This document shows, piece by piece, positions 30,640-41,485 of a DNA stretch of 64,000 nucleotides (position 1 is the first letter of the stretch; each line of letters starts with the position of its first letter). The DNA comes from Pollenia angustigena (taxonomy: Eukaryota > Arthropoda > Insecta > Diptera > Polleniidae), in contig OV884056.1 of the NCBI GenBank assembly GCA_930367215.1, forward strand, positions 277,990,067 to 278,054,066. Reading direction: 5' to 3'. The position numbers and the translations under genes are program-made. The notes under the pieces were generated by a model, which worked only from the letters and a program-made list of their open reading frames with translations, was not told the origin of the DNA and did not search any database.

Positions 30640-31097
30640 TTAAACCACATATCGTTCACATCCATATCTTCCAATTCGGGCCATAAAAAGTTCGTTATCA
30701 TCTCACAATAACGAACACCATTCACATTAACAGCATGACCGGCCTCATTTTTGAAAAATACGGCCCGACGATGCCGCCAGCCCATAAACCGCACCCAAAG
30801 TCACTCTTTGTGGGTGCATTTGTTTTTCGACAATCACTCTTGGATCATCATTCGCCCAAATGCGGCAATTGTGCTTATTGACGAATCCACTGAGGTGAAA
30901 ATGTGCCTTATCACTGAAGATGATTTTCTTCGAAAATTGATTATCCACTGCTGCCATTTCTTGCCACTATTCTGACCATTGACTATTGTGTATCTTTCCA
31001 TGGTTCAAATTGAGTTAGTCTGAAATTGAGAAATGTCAAATGAAATGCAGAAAGAAACTTGACGTTAAGGTGTGGTTCACATTTAACATCGGCCCTC
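30640..31097 (-). mobile_element. Mariner-like family 2 fragment with transposase relic
   Basis: On the minus strand, AVDNQFSKKIIFSDKAHFHL, then SGFVNKHNCRIWANDDPRV, covers the first catalytic aspartate, followed after a shift by FFKNEAGHAVNVNGVRYCEM and ITNFLWPELEDMDVNDMWF. The sequence stops just before the second aspartate, so the C-terminal half is missing. The right end has the family word ACATCGGCCCTCAA. Counterpart: 43721-44178. Confidence 0.75.
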
Positions 31098-31139
31098 AAA
31101 ATATTTTTATATTGCACAGGTTTACAGATGAACATTGTT

Positions 31140-31423
31140 TGTTTTTTTTTTTTTTTTTTTGATTTTTAGTTGAACTGTTAATTTTTAATTTTTTTTGATA
31201 TTCTTTAATTAGGCTTGAGTTCATCAAATTTAATTTTCATTAAATTATTTTCACTGAGTGAAGGAATTTTACAACTTGGAATTTTTATTAAAATTTATTG
31301 ATAATTTTTCTTGGCTGAGCTGGGATTTGAACCCGGGTTGATCTTTACATGTTTCAAGAAACACCACTTTCTATCGTCAGAAGATCTTTGTAATCTACCC
31401 ACTGCACCACTGCGGTGCCCGTT
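31140..31423 (-). mobile_element. tRNA-derived SINE, family B
   Basis: On the minus strand the element starts GGGCACCGCAGTGGTGCAGT, with a box A-like TGGTGCAGTGGGTAGA and box B GGTTCAAATCC. A body ending CTTGAGTTC...TTAATTAAAG in complement follows, then an A-rich tail (T run at 31143-31160 on the plus strand). GTTTGTTT lies on both sides as a possible target duplication. The cloverleaf stems do not form, so this is a SINE and not a tRNA gene. Counterpart: 44221-44504. A third copy is at 59060-59275. Confidence 0.75.
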
Positions 31424-31664
31424 TGTTTGTTTTAGTTATTTTGAAAGCTGGACGGGAATCTCGACCCCGTTTTTTTCTTTAGCTAGATATAAAGGAGAAC
31501 ATCTTTTAAAAGAAAAAAACCGCTTTTAAGAAAGTATTTCAATGTCCAATTTCCATACGGTTCAATATAAAAAATATTTTGTGCAAGAAATCTTTTAATA
31601 AATTTGCGGCCACACGATGAAGTTTTGCCTTTGAATTCCTTCAAATTTTCAAGACTCTTACACT

Positions 31665-32879
31665 TTTTATACCCTCCACCACAATTAGTTGTGAAGAGGG
31701 TATATTCAGTTTGTCATTCCGTGTGAAACTTTTTTACTATTCATCTCAGACCCTATAAAGTATATATATTCTGGGTCCTTGAGTAATTTTAAGTCGATTT
31801 AGCCATGTCCGTCTGTCTGTCCGTCTGTCCGTCTGTCCGTCTGTTGAAAACACGCTCACTTTCGAAAAACTCAAAAGAAATCAACAAACTTGGTGTCAAA
31901 TTGCTTGTAGTTATCCTAAGCAGTTTGGGATTGAAATTCAGCAAAATCGGTTCAATAGGATCTGAGCTATGAATCAAAATGTGGAACCACCACCTAAAAA
32001 AAATTGATAATTTTGTTACAAAAACTAACATAAATGGTGGAAATCACGCTGTGAAATTTCGTGAAGATCCGTCAATAATTTACCCTAGGCCCCATATAAG
32101 CCCTACTCCCGGAAAACAGTATATTAAGCCTAAAACCCTAACTAACAATGCTATCATTACAAATTTTGGCAAGTCACAGTTACATAGGACTAGAAATTAA
32201 ACTGTTAAGTTTCGTGAAGATCGGTCCATAATTTACCATAGGCCCCATATAAAACCTACTTCCGGAAAACAACTTAGTACGCCTAAAAACGTAAAAAATA
32301 ATGCTATCATAACAAAATTTGGTACATCAAAGTTTTATTGGACAAGAAATAAAATTGTGTTATTTCGTGAAGATCGGTTAATAACTTACCCTGGGCCCCA
32401 TATAAACCTTACTCCCGGAAAACAGTTTAGTACGCCTAAATCCGTAAAAAATAATGCAATCATAACAAAATTTGGTACATCAAAGTTTTATAGGACAAGA
32501 AATAAAACTGTGTAATTTCGTGAAGAGCGGTCCATAATTTACCCTGGACCCCATATAAACCCTACTCCCGGAAAACAGTTTAGTACGCCTAAATCCGTAA
32601 AAAATAATGCTATCATAACAAAATTTGGTACATCAAAGTTTTATAGAACTGGGAAAAAGACTGTGAAATTTCGTGAAGATCGGTCCATAATTTACCCTAG
32701 GCCTCATATAAACCCTACTACCGGAAAACAGTTTAGTCGCCTAAATCCATAATTAATAACAAATCGTCACAGTTTAAGATAATAATAACATCATACAGAT
32801 ATTACTCTTTAAACATTCGAACTGTCGGTGGAGGGTATCAAAGATTCGGCACAGCCGAATATAGCACTCTAACTTGTTT
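31665..32879 (+). mobile_element. Helentron-associated non-autonomous element (mini-me-like)
   Basis: It begins with the stem ATACCCTCC...GAGGGTAT, then a TATATATA stretch, a GTCY microsatellite (31807-31844), a 153-bp minisatellite, and ends with the hairpin ATTCGGCACAGCCGAATATA and CTAACTTGTTT. Mini-me elements of flies are known for a TA stretch and a GTCY run, and are now grouped with Helentron-associated elements. Rolling-circle elements leave no target duplication, and none is seen. No protein is encoded. Counterpart: 44746-45960. Confidence 0.75.
32051..32760 (+). repeat. 153-bp minisatellite, about 4.6 units
   Basis: TTTCGTGAAGATC(C/G)G and its variants begin units at 32051, 32204, 32357, 32510 and 32663, an exact 153-bp period. 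Each unit contains CCCATATAA(A/G)CC and ACTCCCGGAAAACAGT-like words. Counterpart: 45132-45841. Confidence 0.9.
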
Positions 32880-32893
32880 GGCTTACAAATTAA

Positions 32894-33331
32894 CCCTGCA
32901 GGAATCCTGGGTGCAAGTGTCTCCAAGTCACCAGTTTTGTCGACTATATTACGAAGTTCTACACTACATACCATTTGCCACTATATTTGGCTTCAATACG
33001 GAAAAAACTTTATCAATGACAACTGAGAAGTACAATTCCTATAAAAGTTGAAGAAATAATAAAAAAAGATTGTAATGATTTCGTATTCTTACAAAAAGTG
33101 TAGACTACTTTTACTAAAATATACTAGCGATACTCTGGATCCAATGTCTACATATTTTCCCATAGGAACTACCTAGTCAGTAGTACCAACGTCAGTAGTA
33201 GATTTCCAATGACACGCACATGTTAAATGTCTATTGTAAATAACATTGCCTGGGGTATAATAAGTCAATAGTACTGGTGACTGTGTCAATAGTGAATCAG
33301 AACAGATTCACTAGTGACATTTCCTGCAGGG
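32894..33331. mobile_element. MITE with CCCTGCAGGAA ends, 438 bp
   Basis: CCCTGCAGGAA at the left is exactly complementary to TTCCTGCAGGG at the right, with TAA outside both ends. No coding capacity. Counterpart: 45975-46412. Confidence 0.6.
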
Positions 33332-33763
33332 TAAGTGTTGTGTTTCCTTTCAAAATATGGTTCTTAAAAAGTAAATGTACTTAATTTAAAAAAGGTTGAG
33401 TTTTGAACTCATTAATGCGAATTTTTTACTGTAGCACTTTCAAAAATTTTAATTTTTAAATATCAAGTTGGCAATACCATTACTGACATTACAACAAAGC
33501 ACGTCTTATTGCATTTGTTTCACCTATTCTGATTTGTATGTTGTATATTATGCAAAATATGCACAACCAATTTATGAAAAAACAAATATCTCGAGCCGGG
33601 GAAGAAAAATATATGTGAAATATATTAAATATTATGTGAATATTTGTTATTTTCTGTGTGTTGTTATTTGTAAATAAGTGTAATGATTCAATTGATATAA
33701 AAAAATTATGACAAAATATTATGCCCTGCGCATATAGTGGCTTTGAGTGCAACGTCACCTTAA

Positions 33764-34696
33764 AGGGGCACTGCGTCCGTAGTACAATTGTACTACGATG
33801 ATCGAGCAAATATTTTTTCATATATTGACTTACAATTTTAAAAATATTGGATGAACCGGCTCCCCTTCACTATAATATTTTCAATGACTTTGACATTGAC
33901 GCAATTCCACCATTATATGAAGCCGGTACTGAGCAAGATACCGCTGAAAGCGCTGATGGCATAAGGCAAATCTTAATCATTTCGGTTCAATTTTATTATT
34001 TACAGAATGTGAAGAAATTGCTGCGACACTTATCATCTATCGGAATATGTACTTCAGGCGCGTTATGAGAAGGGCGAAGAGAAAAATGTCCTTTTCACAC
34101 AATCCCGGTAATAAAAAAAAGAAGAAATGGGATCTGTAAATCACAGATTTACATAAAATGAAAGCATATTGCTATGGAATGTTGTCACAATTGCAACATT
34201 TGATGACAATGAAATAGGATCATGCCAACGATTCGTTAAAGGAAAGGATGCTGTAAGTATTTTCGAACCAAAAGTGTTTCATTGATATAATATGGACATG
34301 AAGGTGTTGATAGAACGGAAGAATTAGTTGTAGTCTAACGCTCGGGAATCAGACAAAAGGAGTGGTGGTGACCAATCTTTGCATATCTCCTTGATGCCTC
34401 ATTCGTTGATGCTTGACTGCGGATGAATAAGTTACATCCCAATGATCCGACAAGTGCGTCTCTTCTTATTTTTTGCTGAAATCATGCTACATTCTGCCTT
34501 GAAACGTATGGTACCCCATATATAAGAGGATCGCGGCACTATCAAAGTGACGGCAGAAACTTATTGAATATTCAAAAACTGATAAACGATGTCGACATTG
34601 CGAAAGAACAAATTTCATTTGCAATAAATCTGAAAACGGGCTTCCGAATGATTTAAAATTTATGATACGCCAAGTGTACCTCTTGCGCAGTGTCCC
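33764..34696 (+). mobile_element. piggyBac-like element, internally deleted
   Basis: The left end AGGGGCACTGCG follows TTAA (33760-33763). The right end CGCAGTGTCCC is followed by TTAT, one base from TTAA. Inside is a broken piggyBac-type transposase. At under 1 kb it lacks most of the catalytic region. Counterpart: 46845-47777. Confidence 0.7.
33847..34500 (+). pseudogene. piggyBac-like transposase remnant
   Basis: The N-terminal part begins around MDEPAPLHYNIFNDFDID, and a Lys/Arg-rich stretch (…YFRRVMRRAKRKM) follows in another frame. After a large deletion the C-terminal part is readable: FDDNEIGSCQRFVKGKDAVS, then YN-DMKGVDRT, then RQKEWW-PIFAYLLDASFVDA. The YN.xM.GVDR and KKW.WPIF..LLD words are typical of piggyBac transposases. 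Several stops (for example TGA within the WWW block) are present. The catalytic aspartate region is mostly gone, so only a non-autonomous role is conceivable. Confidence 0.7.
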
Positions 34697-34996
34697 TTAT
34701 AAGGAACGGTCCATTACTCCAAAACTATAAGTTTTTTTTTAATAAAATGTTTTGAACCGAATTAATCAGATCATTTTTATTAATTATTGGTGAAAATAAT
34801 TGGGGGAAGTTGCCAGGGAATTTCGTCCCCTAATGGGTTAAAAATGCTTGTGATTTAAAAAAAAAACTTTTATAAAAGTTAAAATTTTAAATTGTTTCTT
34901 CGTTGGGGGCATTTTTAAAATGAAATTGACTATCAATTAGTATGCAACCTGTACGTTTGCTGTCAATACAAACGAATTTTGGCAAGCAGTTTGTGT

Positions 34997-35296
34997 AAGT
35001 CTGTGTTCAAACGGCTCATGTCTTATTGACATGATTGCTACTTTATAGGCGAGTGGGACGAGGGGAAAAGAAACGAGTACACAGATGCATGTACTGTCTT
35101 TACGTTTTGCTTTTTCATTCGTTGTTTAATTATGTTTTTGTTTTCAATATCAAAAAAGCACACATGCATACGCACGACTATACAAAATAAAAAACATGTC
35201 GCCAACATGACATGAATCATTTGAACGCGAATTCATGTTCAAAGAAGAAAAAGGAAGAATCTTTTCAAGAAGACATGAGCCATATAAACTCAGACT
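34997..35296. mobile_element. MITE with AGTCTGTGTT...GGCTCATGTCTT ends, 300 bp
   Basis: The left end AGTCTGTGTTCAAACGGCTC-ATGTCTT and right end AAGACATGAGCCATATAAAC-TCAGACT are imperfect inverted repeats next to TA. The organisation resembles 16774-17087. Counterpart: 48078-48377. Confidence 0.6.
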
Positions 35297-37596
35297 TAGC
35301 AACTGGAAAATGATTTATTGTACACGTAGGTGTAGCATGATGGGAAGAAAAACTGATAAAAGATATATTTTTCCATGTTCCAAAAATAAAAATATTTTTT
35401 TACATTGAAAAAACTTTATTTACTTTCGCAAAATATCCAACCAAGTCCGTTTATATTGACTTTGGTTTTCTTATAGTAAAGTATAAACTTAAAAAAAAAT
35501 AGAAACTGGGAATTATTTCCTTCCGAAGGTAACTTTATATTATATTCAACATTTTTAATTTTTCGAATTTATTCTATGAGCTAAATTTATAAAATACATA
35601 ACTGAAATTTAGCTCATAGAATAAATTCGAAAAATTAAAAATCTTAAAAAAAAAAATAATTGCTTAAAAGAAAAAACGGTAATTAGAAACATTTTCATGG
35701 CATTTTTTTTTTTATTTCTTATATCCGTTACTTACTGTTAATAGAATTATTTTTTTGGGTGTATTTTGAGGTCTTTGATTTTTCTTATTTTTTATGATTT
35801 ACTGTGAAAGTTGTTGCTTTTGCTCTTGTATTATCGTTATTGTTTTGTTTATTTTTATTATCTAAAAAATATTTATTTTAAAAGGTAAAAAATTGTTTAA
35901 TTTATTGTAACAGTTTTTATTTTCTTTTTACAAAAAGAAAATATTTTGATTTTCTTAAGTTACTTTTAGTGTGCTTCTTTATGCCTTCAATCCTATTCTA
36001 ATACCTTCTCCACTTGTGGCTTTTAATGCAAATAGAGATTTGTGGTTCCATCATCTACACCTTTGTTGGGTTAACAAAGCAAAAGTTTTAAAATAAGAAA
36101 GAATAATAAAAGTATTCTAAATATCATTTTGAAGGGAAATCATTGTGTGCTCAAAGATTTCCTTTTGATTTTAATACAAAAGCCAAGACAAAATCTGTTT
36201 GAAAAGAATAAATAAAATTGAGAAAAAGGATGTTATTTAAGGAGTTTTCCTTTTTCTTGTTATATTTACAGGGAAAAAGAAAAAAAATTTTTTTTGAAGT
36301 TTTATTTTAAACAAACTTCTGGAGAGTTTTCTTAAATTTTTGCTTGCTGTGTTAAATTTGATAGCTGGCGTAAAGATTTTTTTTTCAATTATCGTTTGTT
36401 GATTGTATAAACCCTAAATAAACTGTTGACCTATTTGAATTAACTATTTGGTAACTTTTGTATAAAAATATTATTAAAAAGATTTAATTAAAAATTTCAA
36501 CAGTTATTTAAAGAAAGTTGATTTAGTAGAGTTTGGATATCTTAATTCGCTTTGTAGCACATCAAAATAATTACGGGAGAAATGTATACTGTAAGTCCTT
36601 AAACAATTCTAAAAAGACTAAGCGGTGTACATGCCTCCATCTGTCTGTAGAAAGCATGATTAAGCTCGCAAATTTGGTAAAATTATTTTAAGATAATAGT
36701 TTCATTTAGTATTTAAAAAAGTCAAAATTAGTCCAATTTTTACCACGCCGGCAGACAAATGCTTTCCCGGGAGAAGAAACGACAGCGGGCACAGAGGATA
36801 AGCTTAATCAGCAAAATTTACCCTGAATACCCTTAATTTAAGAAATATTTTTATGTATGCAAAATTTGCTAAACGTGTCTATTGTTTTATCAAATTCTGG
36901 CTAATATTGCTTTATAAAGATAATTAGAATAAAGAAGTGTTGGGTATTAAACGTGGGCCAAAGTAATGCGTTCTTTTACATTGCCATATTCAAATGCAAC
37001 ACTAAGGCGTATGGGCAGGTTTGTTAATTGTGACAATTTTTGTGGAGAAAATACAGTAAAATGACGATTGACAATTTTTTTTTTACTAAAAGTAAAAGTG
37101 TTATGACGATTTTCAAGATGTATAAATCTATTTTTCGAAATACAAAAATTATTGGAAATTAAACAAAAAAAAAAAAAAAAAAAAAAAAATTCTTCCCCCC
37201 CTCACAAACCACGTGGCTAACATTAAAAGCATTAGTAATTCGAGTTTTACAATTATATGAAAGCCGTCGCTTTTTAAAAATTGGTTAAATCTGCTTTTTT
37301 CACAGAATCCATAATCACCAGCGTTGTCAACTGGGTGCGTTTCGCACCATTTTGGGTGCGTTTTCAAATTTTGTGTGTGAAAAAATCCTTTTTTGGTGCG
37401 TGGTAAGCTTTTTTTAAATTTCGGTGCGTTTTTTTATTTTTGGTGACACCAGAGCAAATTCAACACAATTGTTTGTTTCAGTATGAGAAAAAAATCCATT
37501 TCATTCAACACTGCAAAATTTTTATAAACAATTTTACAAACCACAATAAGAACAACAAGTAATGATGTTTAAGACGTACCAAATCATATCGAGTCC
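35297..37596. other. AT-rich sequence; only the hairpin at 35551-35642 stands out
   Basis: No gene or recognised element. A 25-bp A run lies near 37167, and GGTGCG words recur at 37335-37430. The open frame at 37149-37367 is read through the homopolymer and is not credible. Confidence 0.4.
35551..35642. repeat. Perfect inverted repeat, 38-bp arms, 16-nt loop
   Basis: Arm 1 (35551-35588, starting ATTTTTAATTTTTCGAATTT) is exactly complementary to arm 2 (35605-35642) at all 38 positions. The identical structure is at 48632-48723 in copy 2. Confidence 0.95.
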
Positions 37597-37845
37597 TAAC
37601 CGCGAAAATAACGTAAGCGACATTATTTTCAATTTTCGTTTTTTTTAATAAATGACTTTAATGGCAACACTTGCATCATCTTCTTAAATGTCATGGTCAG
37701 TCACATAAGGTACCGTTACGATTTTATAGCAAGAGCAATTTTATCGTAAGCGACAAATTTCATTTCATATTTCATAAAAATAAAATAAAAAAAAACCCTC
37801 CCCTCTAAAATTTGATTTTTGGCGCTTACGTTATTTTCGCGGTTA
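37597..37845. mobile_element. MITE with perfect 23-bp inverted repeats (TAACCGCGAAAATAACG family)
   Basis: 37597-37619 starts TAACCGCGAAAATAACG and is the exact complement of 37823-37845. The interior holds GGTACCGTTACGATTTTATA, shared with the diverged copy at 10425-10590. Counterpart: 50678-50926. Confidence 0.8.
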
Positions 37846-37896
37846 GAGCTCCGCATGTCTTAAGTAAGACGGTCTTGTTGTTGTAGATAACTTGTA

Positions 37897-39173
37897 CACG
37901 CAGAGAAAAAATATGGTTGGGCATGGTTACGGCAACAACACTATGTTAAATGTAACAATATATTGTTGCCGTACACAAATAATTGTTATTTTTATTTAAT
38001 ATCAACAATATTATAGTTACTGTAAACATATCAATGTTTATCGCAATTATGAATTTGAGTATTGTTGACCGAAAAATAATTATTTTTCTAACAACTTAAT
38101 TATGATAACTTTCTAAACATATTATATTTCTCACAACCATATCATGATATTTAATAGCCATAACATGATAACTTTCTATACATTTATCATATTTTGTTAA
38201 AGATGCAATCAAACTATTTTAACTCTAATAATATTATGTTAGCGCCATTTGTAAAATAATTTTGAAGCAGTTGTGTCGTTTTTTTTATTTGTGAGCGGTT
38301 AAACAATAAAAAGATAAAATTCCATAAAAAAAATAAGTTTAAAGATATTAAAAAATTAAAATATTAGCGGAGTTCATTCAAGTATTAGTGATGTAATAGT
38401 GCAAATACAAAATATCATAGTTTTTTTTTGTAAAATCCAACAACAAAACACACAGAGATTTCGTTATATTTTATAAAAGTGCTACGATATTTCTGTGGTT
38501 TTCATGGGCAACCGCGTATGTCTTAAAACAAATTTTTCAGGAAAGCCGAAAAACCATTCTAGATCAAACTATGGGCTAGGTATTGCACTTTTTAAACTTT
38601 GTCATTACGTTAAAAAATCGGTTTTGATCCATCTTTTTCAAAAAAATGTAAAGAGCGTTCAAAATTAGGCAATATGGCATCAACATCATAAAATCGAAAA
38701 AATAGACACACGCGGTTGCCCATGAAAACCACAGATTTTGCATTTGCTCTTTTGCAAGCCTTATATTGAACTCCGCTATTTGATTAACATTAAGAAAAAT
38801 TGTAAAAAGCCACAAAACAAAAAATCGATGCAAAAATATTTTAATTTATTTTGTATTTTTATGACAGCTATGAAAGGTGCTGTATCATAATATGATTGCT
38901 TCTAAATTTATTATGATTAACATGATGATAATATGATTACTTCTTTGCTTATTATGATTAACATGACAATAATATGATTAATTTCTTAGCATATTATGAT
39001 TAACATGACAATAATTTGATTACTTCTTAACTTAGTATGATTAACAGAATAATAATATGATTAAGGGAAAAATATTATGATGTAATAGTACGAGTATATT
39101 TATTCATAATATGATTCAATAATAATCTTAATATATATATATGTTTACCACAACCATGTTTTTTCTTTGCGTG
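37897..39173. mobile_element. CACGCAG-family MITE, 1277 bp, with nested element
   Basis: It begins CACGCAGAGAAAAAATATGG and ends CCATGTTTTTTCTTTGCGTG, flanked by TA (37895-37896 and 39174-39175). It is an inverted relative of 7133-7950 and has the same 41-bp tandem repeat (38880-39065). It is longer because another element lies at 38365-38778. Counterpart: 50978-52254. Confidence 0.8.
38365..38778. mobile_element. Foldback element nested in the CACGCAG MITE
   Basis: TAGCGGAGTTCA (38365-38376) and TGAACTCCGCTA (38767-38778) are perfect 12-bp terminal repeats. A second inverted pair lies inside: 38492-38522 and 38705-38735 pair over 31 bp with one mismatch (core GGTTTTCATGGGCAACCGCG). The short minus-strand frame between them is not a recognisable protein. 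Counterpart: 51446-51859. Confidence 0.75.
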
Positions 39174-39175
39174 TA

Positions 39176-39483
39176 TTATGTAAAGTAACATTTCATTATA
39201 TGAACTTTGCTGTATTATAAATATTGAATCCATACTATTAAATTTTTTTTTTTTTTTTTTTTTTTTATTGTTTATTTTATTTTGCAATCTATCAACATAT
39301 GATATTAAGCAAATTTGTTAAAAGATATTATTAAATGATAATAAAAAAAAATTTATTATCTACACCATTTTTCATTGAAAATATAAAAATTCAAATAAAA
39401 ATTTTTAATTTCAACTGATATTTTCTCAATTTCAATTGAAATTTGCTCAATTTTAAATTAAAATTCTCACTTTTGTAGTACAA
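39176..39483. other. AT-rich spacer with T run
   Basis: A run of about 25 T near 39243 differs in length from its counterpart at 52323. Nothing else is recognised. Confidence 0.4.
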
Positions 39484-39755
39484 CCCAGTAAAAACTTCGC
39501 CTACAAAATAATGTGTTGAGTAATCAGAAAAACATAAGAGCACTACTTACAATTCTACTGAAAGAACCAATGAATTTTACAAGGGATGTCCTAAAATAAA
39601 CGCAATAAAAAGTAAGTCATTATTTTTTTTACCTGCATACACCCAGAAAAAAGGAGTTATGGAAGTTGTTATAGATGTAGTTATAGAAGAAAGCTACAAA
39701 ATAATGAGTTAAAGAAGCTATTCATTTTGTAAAATTAGGCGAAGTTTTTACTGGG
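39484..39755. mobile_element. MITE with perfect 20-bp inverted repeats, 272 bp
   Basis: CCCAGTAAAAACTTCGCCTA (39484-39503) is the exact complement of 39736-39755. The pairing continues more weakly (CAAAATAATG against CATTTTGTAA). Counterpart: 52563-52834. Confidence 0.8.
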
Positions 39756-39822
39756 AAATGAATACAAACAAATTTCTTTATGTGCTGTTTTTACAACACA
39801 ACTTTTTTTAATTTTTTTTTTT

Positions 39823-41460
39823 AATATAGTAGTTCCTCAAAAGTAAAAAACAAGATTTAAAAGATTTCAATTATAAAATTGAGGGTTATATTTTATTCGA
39901 TTTATATATATTCATACTACAAAATTAGCGTGGCTTTACAATGACTGTCAGGAAAAAGAAGGGGGGAAAATAGGCGGAAGTCAAGCCCTTTTTTTTTTTT
40001 AATATTGAATTGACATTTATATTTTGATGTCAACATTTCAAATTGATAAATGTTGCCATATTATATTCATTAAGAAAGCGTTAAATTCAACACTCCTTCT
40101 CACTTTCTTAAAGAATGCTAATCTTCAAAACCAAAATATTTTATTAAGTTATTAAATTTATCTTTTGATAGGGCTTTCGTTAAAACATCAGCAAGTTGTT
40201 TAGAAGTCTCTAAATATTGTACATCAATATCACCTTCCCGTTAAACATCGCAAGTATTGAAATATTGGATAACAATATGCTTTGTTCTCTTTGCTGATTC
40301 AGGACTCTTAACAAGAGTAATTGCTCTTTGATTGTCACACATTACTGGCGTAGCAGTTGTTTGCTTTATGTTTATATCTGCTGTTAATTTTCTTAAATAT
40401 TTTACGGCTTTTGTTGCTGCAAATTAAGCTACAAATTCAGCTTCAGTGGTGGATGTCGCTGTTACTGTTTGTTTTCGAGAGCTCCAGAAAACTGGACCGC
40501 CATTTATGAAACCAATCCAACCTGTGGTGCTGCGTCTTGTTGTAACATCACCAGCCCAGTCAGAGTCACAATACATAACAAGTTGTTTTGAACCAGAGCC
40601 TATGTCAAAAGAAATGCCACGGTTATCAGAACCTTTTAAATACTTAAAAATTCTCTTGACACCTTGCCAATGGGCATTAGAAGAATTTTCAACAAACCTA
40701 CTTAAAACTCCAACAATAAAAGCAATATCAGGTCGAGTACATACCATTAAATACATCAATGATCCAATAGCTTCACGATAAGGGACAGTTCTTTCTGTTG
40801 TTTCATTATGTTGCGAAAATTGCATACCTGGTTCAGCTGGCGTTGTGACTGTCGAACAATTAACATGATTAAAACGCTGTAGAATTTTCTGTGTATAAAC
40901 ATGTTGAAAAATTTTTAACTTCTTTTTCTGTTGATCAATACTGATCTGCAAACCGACGAAAAATTCAGCATCTCTGTGTGTTATTTCAAATTCTTTATGT
41001 AAAGATTTTAGTAAATGCTATATTAAATCATCATCATTTCCACATATCAAGCCATCACCTACATATAAAGTTAGGTAAATTGTTGTTGTATCAGTGACGT
41101 AAATAAAAACACATAAATCAGCTGATGATTGCTTAAAACCAAAATTTGTGAGAAAACTAACAATTCTTTTGTTCCACTGGTGAGAGGCTTGTTTTAATAC
41201 ATACAAACTTTTTTGCAAATGACAAACTCTATCGTCTGTTTCAAACCCATACGGTTGCTCCATAAAAATATTCTCTTCAATATTTCCATGCAAAAATGCG
41301 GTCTTGACATCAAATTGTATAACATGCATATTTTGCGCTGCTGCTATTGATAAAATTGTTCTTACCGATTCGTACCGTACAACAGGAGAATAAATCTCAT
41401 TGTAGTCGATGCCTTTCTTTTGAAAACATCCACGAACTACCAATCTGGCCTTATATTTTT
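39823..41460 (-). mobile_element. Copia-clade retrotransposon, 3' part, cut by the duplication junction
   Basis: This contains the 3' LTR (39823-40092), the polypurine tract AGTGAGAAGGAG beside it, RNase H and part of the reverse transcriptase. It stops at 41460, where copy 2 of the duplication begins, so gag, protease, integrase and the 5' LTR are absent here. Confidence 0.85.
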
Positions 41461-41485
41461 GGTAATCATTATAATCAAAAGACAC
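40118..41485 (-). pseudogene. Copia reverse transcriptase/RNase H, truncated at the duplication junction
   Basis: From 41461 leftward the minus strand reads KYKARLVVRGCFQKKGIDYN, then the first catalytic block VIQFDVKTAFLHGN, QPYGFE and LYVLKQA, and then LTLYVGDGLICGN where a working copia enzyme has YVDD. A TAG follows the frame. The RNase H part is readable as GMQFSQHNETTERTVPYREA, CTRPDIAF, SSNAHWQGVKRIFKYLKG, YCDSDWAGD, STTEAEFVA (stop) and CDNQRAI. The first nine residues (41461-41485, MSFDYNDYQ) come from the start of duplicate copy 2 and not from copia. The YVGDG change, the stops and the missing 5' half make it inactive. It keeps the 18-residue block that copy 2 has lost. Confidence 0.85.

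Larger units (their letters stand above)
28380..41460 (+). repeat. 13,081-bp direct tandem duplication, copy 1
   Basis: Base 28380 corresponds to 41461, and identity then continues without a large break to 41460 against 54483. By eye I noticed about a dozen single-base differences, several one-base homopolymer changes and one 54-bp indel. The copy ends inside the reverse transcriptase of a copia element. The contents are non-genic: transposon fragments and AT-rich sequence. Confidence 0.95.

Noticed and set aside
32051..32760. CRISPR-like array at the 153-bp repeat
   Set aside because: Whole units are repeated with no conserved short repeat plus unique spacer pattern, in a eukaryotic transposon.
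37149..37367. 72-codon minus-strand frame with a Phe run
   Set aside because: The run comes from a poly(A) tract and no protein family matches.
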